Positions 56,060 to 64,000 of a stretch of DNA of 64,000 nucleotides are shown in pieces; position 1 is the first letter of the stretch; the number at the start of each line of letters is the position of its first letter. The position numbers were made by a program, and so were the translations under genes. The stretch covers positions 5,704,523 through 5,768,522 of the forward strand of contig OY725489.1 in the NCBI GenBank assembly GCA_963281255.1, written 5' to 3'. The stretch comes from Aphrocallistes beatrix. Its lineage: Eukaryota; Porifera; Hexactinellida; Sceptrulophora; Aphrocallistidae. Under the pieces are notes generated by a model that was given only the letters and a program-made list of their open reading frames with translations, was not told the DNA's origin and made no database searches.

Positions 56060-58359
56060 ATGGAGTCAAGTGTGTCTGACAATAAAGGTGATTTCATATT
56101 CAAAGTCCCAACAACCCCAACTGATTTAGCACCAGCTACATCCACGCCTACTGAGCTCGGATCTACTCTCTCTCAAGTAGCCCTCTCTTCGCAGACATCC
56201 GAAGAATCGGATAACACGGCACCAGCTACCCCAGTTCATACCAAAAAGCAGCGAGGACATAAACTCAACACTGGGAGGTTTCGGAAGGGTGAGGGAGTCA
56301 AAAGAAAATCTACTTTCACACCATCTACCACGAAGCGATTACCCTTTCATACTAGCACTCCGAAATCTAAAACACTATTACAGCAAGTGAAGTTTCCTCA
56401 GCCCAATAAACGCCTCAGTATTATGGTACAGAAGGATGGAGCTCAATCATTTCGTGATCTCTACGTTCCTCATGGCTCGCAAATAATTGATATCGATATA
56501 CTGAGTACGGTATTTTCCCTATTCAGATGCACTGAGGCACACTGCACTGGTAAATTGAATCTGTATCAATACGCTTTTCGTGATGGGTTACAATCATATC
56601 TCTTGTTGAAATGCAGTCGCTGCCATCTTGTGCTTGCTGAATTTCCCACATCCTGTCCGGTTGGAATGAAACCTAATGAAGCCGTGAACGATCCTCAAAT
56701 GCATTGCCGGAAAAAGTCGGAAGTCAACGTTAGAGCTTTACTAGCAGCACACTGTACTTCCATGAGCTGGAGTGATTTTCTACTGACCTGCAATCTCCTT
56801 GATATACAAAATACCTGGCATAGAATGTCCAAGTCTCTACTCGCGCAATTGGTCCTTTCTACAGATAAAATATGCCAGCAATCCATGTCCATGACAGCAA
56901 AAGAAGTGAGAACCAAAGCTGAGTCATCTAACATTCCTGGTTTCAAGGTATGCGCGGTGAGCTTTGAAGGATCTTGGCACAGGCGCGGATATAAAGTAAT
57001 CCAGGATTCGCCGGGGCTATTGAAGTCAAAACGGGGAAAGTCCTTGACTACGTCCTTTACGAACGCGTGTGTAACAAATGTATCAGATGGACGGAAGAAC
57101 GTAAGAAAGAAAACCCAGAGGAATACAGCGAATACTGGGAGAAACATTCGAGCGAATGCCCAGCTAACTTCTCTGGAACAAGTCAGGCGATGGAATCTTC
57201 TGGTGCAATAGAAATCTGGGGTAGATCAGTTGACAAGCATTCTCTAGCCTATACTACATATGTGGGAGATGGGGACTCAAGCTCTTTCAAAAGGTTGGAA
57301 CAAAATAATCCTTACAAAGGAATGGAAGTTATCCGGAAAGAGGAATGTCTTGGGCACACGCAAAAACGATTAAAGAAACACCTCAAAAAGAAGACAACTA
57401 CGAAAACAATGCCCTCCAAGCCAATACCCGCATCAAAAGTCGAGAGAATTGCTCATCTATACGCTCTTGTTATTGGCAAGAACAGAGGTAGAACACCACT
57501 AGACATTCAAAACGCCCTTTACACACTGATGAATCATTTGTTCGAGGAGCACGATCGTTGCCCACACTCAAAAGAATCCTGGTGTTACTTTCAAAAGGGC
57601 CTCGCAATTTCAGCTGAGAATACCTCTCATCCACTTCCCATACTCCGACAACCCTATCTGAATAAAGACGAGTATTCGCGCCTGGAAGATGTTTTCAAGA
57701 AATTTGCAAGCATTGAAATGTGTTCCGCTCTGACAATGGGATTAACACAGAACTGTAATGAGTCGCTACATTCAGTTGTATGGCATAATGCTCCAAAGAC
57801 AAAACGTGTAGGACAAAAGTCACTTCAAGCCGCTGCTGCTATTGCTGTGTGCACTTTCAATGAAGGTTCAATGATGCTCGCAGCTATTCTGTCAGATCAA
57901 CATGTACAATGTAGCCGTATAACTCTTGAACACTTAGCATCGATGGATAAAGAAAGGAACCGCTGTAAACTTAAAGCCGTTATGGCTACTCAAAAGAGGC
58001 GTCGGAGAGTTCTCAAATCCCAATTCATTGCAGCCGAATCCTCCAGGCGTAGACGTGAAAAGGATACTACGACCTATAAATCTGGAGGTTTTGGTACTGA
58101 GCTCTCATCTGTTGCCATGAAAGAATTACCTTCCACGAGTGTTAACCCTGATGACTCTGAAACAGTTTGCGAGGAATGTGAACAACACGACTGCCCAACC
58201 GGGGGAAAGAGGGCGAATGATGACTGGTTAGGTTGTGAGTTCTGCCTGAGATGGTTTCACTGTGGATGCGTCAATACCAGTCTAAAGGACGTGGGAGATG
58301 ATCCTTATATCTGTAGGAAATGTGACTTGGAATTCGAGTCCTGTGTAGAAGCTGTATAA
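56060..58359 (+). pseudogene. Mutator/Kolobok-type transposase with C-terminal PHD finger
   Basis: The ATG at 56060 (MESSVSDNKGDF) follows an AG-bounded pyrimidine run, so an upstream exon is possible. There is a low-complexity Thr/Lys N-terminus, then Cys pairs (FRCTEAHC, LKCSRCHLV), then VCAVSFEGSWHRRGY, the start of the DDE domain. The usual catalytic Asp is Glu here. One base lost after 56995 moves the rest to the next frame: ERVCNKCIRW, VGDGDSSSFKRL (second acidic site), HLYALVIGKNRGRTPLDIQN, NCNESLHSVVWHNAPKTK, a basic KRRRRVLKSQF helix, and a PHD finger (CEECEQHDC, CEFCLRWFHCGC, YICRKCD) ending at 58359. About 765 residues in all. It resembles the Mutator-like transposase domain family common in invertebrates. 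The Glu substitution and the frameshift both argue against activity. Confidence 0.9.
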
Positions 58360-58364
58360 CTATC

Positions 58365-59435
58365 GTTTCTGTAGTAGCATGCCACCATTAGAATAGTATG
58401 ATATACTTGTTTGCTCATTTATACTATAATAAATATCAATGCATCAATCTAGCTCAGGGAATTTGAAACTGCGTCACTAATATTAAAAATAATGGTCGAC
58501 ATACCGATAGAAAAGCACCACAAAAACAGTCAATAATAGTTTCGAAATTGGAAAAGTACAGTCAGGGTCGCATATCATTATGAACCGCATGGGGGCCCAA
58601 AATATTTTCACAATAGAGAGAGAGTCATACATAGTAGCGAAATCGAAATAATAGAAATTCTATAGAGCCGGTCAAATTGGGACCCAGAGGATTTGTTCAT
58701 AATAAGCGACTCTGACTGTACATATTGATATATGTATGCTATTGCACCGTTCAATTTTGATATCAACATTTTACAAGTGCGAATATCGAAATCTACTTTT
58801 ACTAAATTACAATACAGGCTTATTTGCCGTTGAGATTTCTTATCTAGCAGAAAATACACGTCTACATAAAAAGGTGTGAAAATATGATTAAATTTTATGA
58901 TATGATAAGCAGACGTGCGTTCGACACCGTCCATACGATAAAGAATCTCCTATAATAGGAGCTGCACTAGAAATGAGAATTCTCAAAACAATACAACTGC
59001 ATCACAACAGCAGGAGGCCGCAGGGGGGAAGATTGTGATTTTTGTGATTTTCATGTACAGAATTCAATCATTTTAGAAAGCAACATCAGAATGTATTTGT
59101 GGAAACAACTATCTCTAAGATTGGAATTTGGGATTTTTTCAATACACATAGCAATAGTTTTATTAATAAATTAAACTTACATTCTTGCTGTAGGTGAAGT
59201 AGGCAAGTCACAGGTGTCCAAGACATAAAGTGATCGCTTTCATTTACTTGTCTGGATCATAGCGAATTGATACAGCGAATTAGCTAATTGTTGAATCCTG
59301 GTGACAGAGAAAGATTATAACTATATACTATCTACATATCTATTTATAATATTTAATTTTAAGTTACACACATATGTTAAAAATAGGTATTGAAATGGCG
59401 TAAACCAAGTTCAAATGGGAGATTTTCATTCTGGA
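58365..59435. other. Trailer of copy C, no gene confirmed
   Basis: Shared with copy B (44100-45545) without the 370-bp MITE. Minus-strand ORFs here mirror those of copy B because of overall identity. Confidence 0.4.
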
Positions 59436-59750
59436 TCAATTGTCAAGTTTTCTAATTTTCAACCTCAACTCGGAAATTTGGAAAAACATGGAACCAGGAG
59501 CACATGGTTGTGAAACAAGACTCCCCAATAAAGCCCATTTCGAATGAATACAGTAGACATTGGATCCTTGCATAAATGTAATGCCGATTCTTGGTAAAAC
59601 TCGATCTGGTATATACTTTTTAGCCTCAAATCGCATGTGACTATGTGCGTTGACTATGTGCGTTGATCTTATTACCAGAGGTTTCTGTACAATATATACT
59701 TTTGTGCCGTAATAATAATCAATTATTATACAATTATAAAATACATACAA
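59436..59750 (-). other. Conserved minus-strand ORF of unknown meaning, copy C
   Basis: Counterpart of 45546-45842: EAKKYIPDRVLPRIGITFMQ. The N-terminal part beyond 59697 is unique to this copy. Confidence 0.25.
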
Positions 59751-60473
59751 AGAGGTGAATATATAAGTAAAGCTATGCAGAGTCTGTAATCTTCCTTCCA
59801 GCTTCTCGTTCCTCTCTTGGAGAAGTGGATTTACTATGATGGCCTCCTCCTCCCCTAATAGCCATCCCCCTGGTCCTCTCCATGCAAAATAGAGCTACGA
59901 AGTGGTGGTGTACATTCAATTGTGATGTGATAGCCTTACTGCACAGCAAGTAGTGTTTGTGAGAAATTTGAGGAAGGTTAATTGGTAAATGGATGTCTTG
60001 TTGCAGTTAGTAGATAGTGTGCGTGCAATACATGGCTTGGCACTTAACTGAATATGGATTGAGGTCTTTCTTTGCATTGTTTACTCATAATGGATCTGCC
60101 TCTAACTCCTAATTTTGTTGACTTTGGTAGTGTCAGGGTTGGATTAATGGTAGCTACCTTTGTTATTCATCGTCTAATTACAAACCATTAACTAAAATAA
60201 TTCACAATATAATAATATGTAGCATTATATTGTAGACTCACCCATCGTACTCAACAACAGTTGATGAATCATAAGTTCACTTCTCTTTTCTTATTGGCGA
60301 GATATTGACCTGACGAGAAAATGATGATCCGACTTAATAACTGTGCTTTTATACTTCTCTATAAGATCATACGTAGATCACCTATAACACAACAAATATA
60401 TCATTAAAGCATCAATATATTCGCAATCATACGAATAATCAACATGATAAAAATAAGATAATATGAATACACA

Positions 60474-60600
60474 CCATGTTAGGCGGGAGTCTCCAAGTGT
60501 AAACATCGCTTGTTGATGCCAGGGAGAGAGCTTCTCCTTATTCTTCATTTGAGTGCTTTCTTTGATCAAGGACTCGTTCAATGATGACTCGTGCAAGTTA
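60474..60600 (-). CDS. Candidate exon, paralogue of 3335-3480
   Basis: Open from MHESSLNESLIKESTQMKNK to LGDSRLTW with donor ACATG|GTGTGT. The left paralogue keeps the 3' half and the donor but is frame-disrupted upstream. Confidence 0.3.
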
Positions 60601-61222
60601 TGCGAAGAATAATTGTAAATAAAACATTATATGAGAGAGTAAATGTGTCCTGCCTTGTATTTGCAACTGAAATAATCATTTGGAAAATAATCAAATGGAA
60701 TAGTAGCATTTTTATTTTTATGTAGAGGTACATCACATTCCTCCTCATCCATTCAGTAACAGTTACCTTTTTCCAATGGCTCTTCCGAGGGTTTTTTAAT
60801 ATACACGTAATCCTCGAAATTCGACAATATTCGGAGTATGCACTTGTGGCCAGAGAAATATATAAGCAAAAGTTACATTTAGATATAATAATTTTAAAAA
60901 ATCTGATCTACTTGTTCGGGTGGATTCGGAAATACGAGAACCTATTGCTGAGGTAATAGATGTAGTCTCTTACGGTTAGGAATTAGTTTGAGTTGCATGA
61001 AACATCGGACACTTTCTAACTATTCAGGCTAATAATTGGGAATTTGTGGTACAAATAAAATACCAGTATTATTTGAATATGAATCCAAATTCTGCTTCAG
61101 CCCGAAGAACAACCCAACAGCTCGACGATATATTGATTCATTAACATCTAGAGAGTAATACAAATAAAATCGTTTGAATCATGCAAAACAAATCAGAATG
61201 ATAGATCATATACTACACTTAC

Positions 61223-61286
61223 GTTGTAAATCATCCCCCCCACCACACCCCAGACCCTAGAGGTCATTGGGGGGGGGGGGGTAAAT
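61223..61286 (-). CDS. Candidate 64-nt exon, split by insertions in the left copy
   Basis: On the minus strand, acceptor AATTTACAG|, a 13-base C run, then donor TACAAC|GTAAGTG. One frame is open (MTSRVWGVVGGMIYN after a Pro run). In the left block the same acceptor and donor exist (9272 and 4627) but 4.6 kb of Tc1 plus gypsy lies between. The homopolymer makes length and frame uncertain. Confidence 0.3.
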
Positions 61287-61376
61287 CTGTAAATTAGTAG
61301 TTAATCTAAAAAAGTAAGAAAGGTTCAATAAATTTTGCATAAATTTGAAAAATGATTTACGATATACTAAACGTAC

Positions 61377-61426
61377 CAAATGTAATTTGTACCCCCCTCG
61401 CCCCGTCGCATCAATGGTTGATCCAT
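61377..61426 (-). CDS. Candidate 50-nt exon, paralogue of 9352-9398
   Basis: On the minus strand, acceptor ACTGTTTTTGTAG| and donor ATTTG|GTACGT. It reads GSTIDATGRGGYKLHL in the frame also open in the left copy. The interior is unalignable with the left copy except at the edges. Confidence 0.4.
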
Positions 61427-62199
61427 CTACAAAAACAGTAAATATAAGACATAGTTGATATCATTTATTAGCTATTTGTATAATCTTTATGGTTATGTAT
61501 TTCATCCAAGTGCGTGATGGATAGGCCTGAAACGTTTTATTTATATCGTATTCTTTCTAGCAAGAAATTATCATGAATGCACAGCATTTTCTAATGTTAT
61601 TATTTTGCTTATAATATAAAATATTCATCAATGTGGCAATTCTATATTCATATCAAAGAATGAATATCATAAACTAAAACTTAATCTTTTTAAATCTGCT
61701 GATTTTATCCCACTAACTAAATTGTGGTTAGGAATGTGGAGATCGAATAAAGCATAAGAGTTATAAAATTTTAAGTCTGGATAATCAAATGTTATGCCAA
61801 GAAATAGTACTTAGAGAGGCACTCAATGGATGCTAATATTGATTCGTATCACTATCTATTTTCGATTTGTTTTACTTCATGCAAACATTGGGAATACAGT
61901 GGATATTGGATATTGTAAATTAGTAATAATCCCAGGGGAGGGAACTTCAGGGAAATATATGTGTATCTCTAATAAAACTAGTATGGAATATCATCAAAGG
62001 ACCCCAAACCGGAGCAAAATTATCACTATATTCATTATCTAGTGTAAAAGAGAAATTAGAAATATTTAGCATATTATTTCGATCATAGGAGAGTCGAAAT
62101 CTAGTCTCTAGCAAGATTATTTTAAAATGAGCCTACTTTATGTATCTATTGTAAACAAAATATGGATTATTTTTGTCAACCAGATCTACAAATACTTAC

Positions 62200-62226
62200 T
62201 TGAACATTCGTGAACCAAGTTTGCTC
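62200..62226 (-). CDS. Candidate 27-nt micro-exon, paralogue of 10053-10079
   Basis: On the minus strand, acceptor CTTTTTTTGTAG| and donor TTCAA|GTAAGTATT. Phase 0 reads EQTWFTNVQ. Length and both borders match the left copy. Confidence 0.42.
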
Positions 62227-62320
62227 CTACAAAAAAAGCAACATAAAATAAAGAATCTATGAATTGCAGGTACTTAGGTATGTGGGTAGGTAGGTATCAG
62301 TGCTCTACAGATTGCAGTTT

Positions 62321-63131
62321 ATCCGATTTGGAGATTCTCTCAGTGAGGAGCTTTCTACAAGGTTTCGGAACTGCTCAACTTGGTTGAAAAATGATGAATA
62401 GTATGAAGAGATGCGTTCAACCTAGAATCTCCAAAGTGAGATGACAAAGGCAACTGCCTCCCGTGCCTCAGGAGTTTTGCTCCTGCTCACTCTTTGGGTG
62501 GAGAATTAAATATTTTTAATCTGTGATATTTACAAATATGTACTTGAATTCGAAAATAGAGAATAATTAGGGTATTTAAACTTGGGATTCTTAGGATTCC
62601 TAGGATCCCGATGATGTTCAATGCTGTTTATATATGACACCTTTGTTGCAATGTATATTGTTTTGGCTATTACTAGTACTTCAATATCTACGCGTACAAT
62701 ACGCTTTGATTAACATAGTGTACAAAAAGGTGTGGACAAATAATATTTTGAATTGAATTTACAAGGTTGCACTTCTAATGTTTTTATAAAATCGATTTGT
62801 ATATCTTACGTACAGAATTTACGAATATCTATATGGAGGCTGAGAATTTTTTCAAAATTTTGAAGATACGGCAATTTGGCTATACTTCAAGCGTTCCCTC
62901 CCTATGTGGAAAGTTAGCTGAGAGTAATTCTTGTGGAAAGCTGGATCGACCAAAGGATTACAGATTCATTTATATTATGCCATTAATTCATAATTAGTGA
63001 TGTTTTATTAAACGATATGGGGATTAAAATATATTATATAGCTAATATTGAAAAAATAGCGAAGGGTATTACTATGTATACGGGTATTCATTTCATACTC
63101 ATGTCATGTGGTATATTTATACTAAGCAATA
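62321..63131. other. No gene recognised
   Basis: Contains an open 67-codon stretch at 62797-62997 (KIRQFGYTSSVPSLCGKLAE and onward) with no recognisable family, and a GC-richer patch at 62440-62510. Nothing firmer can be supported. Confidence 0.35.
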
Positions 63132-63859
63132 CAGTGTGTCTAGAAAATATTGACACAAAACTTTAAATATAGTGAAACCTATGCTTGGGAAGAGTATTGT
63201 AATTTCAAGATGACTTAATTTAGGTATTTTCATCCTACACCAACCGGACAAAAGTACACAATAATAAATCGGATTTTTTTCATGAAGGGCAATATGTTCA
63301 AATTCAAAGAGATACTAAAAATCTGATTCCAGATTCGAAATCTACACATTCGAATTAGTCATAGTTGAACATAACTAATAAATTACTAAACTCAATGGAC
63401 AATCTTATCAGCCTGAGCCACCATAAGTAATTCATTGCCATCATGTATAGTGGTCAAAATGGGTTTATGTGGCATAAAGTAGCACTTATTGATAATTACA
63501 TAAAGTTAGGAATGGATGATTAATCAGAAAAATTAACCTGTGACTAATTTGAATGCGTATTATTCGAATCTGGAATCCGATCAGCTGTATCCCATACCGT
63601 TTAGAAGTAACCCTCTCGAATAGATTGCAATACTGTGGTAGACAGTTATAGGGGGGTTTTTTCTAAATTCTACAAAAAATGGGTTACCATTCCAGAAAAG
63701 GTGCGGACTAACCGCAAGGCATGATAGTGTGAAAATAGTGTATATATGTATGGGAAGAATACTCTAATTAAGTCATCTTGAATTTATAATACTCTTCCCA
63801 AGCATAGGCTTCACTATACGTAGAGTCGAAGCTTTGTGTCAATAATTTCCGGACACAAC
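63132..63859. mobile_element. MITE with inverted repeats of about 95 bp
   Basis: Left arm 63132-63228 (TATTGACACAAA, CCTATGCTTGGGAAGAGTAT, CAAGATGACTTAATT) returns as its complement at 63756-63859. TA flanks the left end; the right end is eroded. It contains the nested fragment at 63238-63620. Confidence 0.7.
63238..63620. mobile_element. Nested MITE fragment (CCGGACAAA family)
   Basis: Left end CACCAACCGGACAAAAGTAC; interior like 31648-32126; the 3' part (63520-63615) matches the fragment after copy B. The right terminus is lost. Confidence 0.65.
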
Positions 63860-64000
63860 ATTTGCCCCATTAAATCAAATATAAACAATTCTTTGCCAAG
63901 TTAGAGAATGATTCTAGCATGTTTAGATGCATCGGGTTAGGTTATAATCCCTTCTAGTCAATAAAATAAAGCCAATTGTACTGATTAAATTACTGGATTC

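Larger units (their letters stand above)
51380..59697 (+). mobile_element. TTAA-target Kolobok-like element, copy C (most complete)
   Basis: The left end CGCTTCCGTATACATCCATT follows TTAA at 51376-51379. Left flanks of B and C differ, so the TTAA boundary is real in both. Order: about 2.3 kb of leader, ORF1 (53732), a hAT MITE, the transposase (56060-58359), and 1.3 kb of trailer to 59697. The true right end (as in copy A, ACGTATACGGAAGCG-TTAA) is missing. The sequence after 59697 resembles the tail of the MITE found after copy B, which suggests a shared truncation. Confidence 0.78.
59836..62320. repeat. Right copy of the duplicated block, uninterrupted
   Basis: Aligns with 2059-4640 and then 9227-10170, with no Tc1 or gypsy between. 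Minus-strand candidate exons at 60474, 61223, 61377 and 62200 lie in it. Confidence 0.75.

Noticed and set aside
56695..57147. A 150-codon minus-strand ORF
   Set aside because: Antisense to the transposase domain; no motif.
58608..58934. Minus-strand ORF shared with 44159-44593
   Set aside because: Open in both copies but with different ends and no family; overall identity of B and C explains it.
61271..61281. Poly-G/C tract as a meaningful signal
   Set aside because: Homopolymers of this length are often miscounted in assembly; used only with caution in the 61223 exon call.
62797..62997. A 67-codon plus-strand ORF as a gene
   Set aside because: Short, no motif, no paralogue in the window and no splice or promoter context.

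Overview
This is AT-rich nuclear DNA of an invertebrate animal, phylum undetermined. The evidence for an animal is spliceosomal-type exon borders, a tRNA-derived SINE, and metazoan transposon families: Tc1, mariner, hAT, TTAA-target Kolobok/Mutator-like, Ty3/gypsy, and integrase elements of the KRBA2 and GIN1 types. The standard genetic code fits every transposase read here. I recognise no housekeeping gene. Almost all identifiable coding sequence is transposon-derived, and most of it is broken.

Layout. 0.5-2.7 kb: minus-strand integrase exons of a GIN1/Ginger-like gene, plus a displaced integrase C-terminal piece. 2.06-4.64 kb and 9.23-10.17 kb: two halves of a block that recurs intact at 59.8-62.3 kb. 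The left copy is split by a Tc1 relic (4.6-6.0 kb) and a Gag-Pol-like ORF (6.1-9.27 kb). 9.3-18.4 kb: small candidate exons, several with paralogues whose intron edges are better conserved than the exon. A nested hAT/Helitron-like/MITE/SINE stack (12.5-14.4 kb) sits among them. 19.4-22 kb: a hAT MITE, a KRBA2-type integrase with a nonsense codon, and a pogo-like MITE. 22.6-24.9 kb: tandem repeats and MITEs, one built from GGGTCA repeats. 25.3-26.4 kb, 38.36-45.89 kb and 51.38-59.70 kb: three copies (A, B, C) of one TTAA-target element with an unknown ORF1 and a Mutator-like transposase ending in a PHD finger. Only C keeps most of both genes. 26.4-32.7 kb and 47.6-49.4 kb: copies of a composite repeat with a long hairpin, carrying a mariner and a Tc1. 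33.9-36.96 kb: a diverged TTAA-type transposase relic, a second Tc1 and an OTU-like relic. 46.2-47.2 kb: a Gly/Ala-coding candidate exon and a GC-rich island. 49.7-50.9 kb: a Helitron-like repeat with a 140-bp tandem array. 62.3-64 kb: nested MITEs.

The paralogous blocks act as an internal control. They supply empty sites for several insertions (TA, TTAA) and show that a perfect 92-bp palindrome arose in copy B only. The signal I rate highest is the set of short minus-strand candidate exons with AG/GT borders kept between paralogues while the exon interior has diverged, together with two related ATG exons on opposite strands. That resembles rapidly evolving micro-exon genes, but transcription is unproven.
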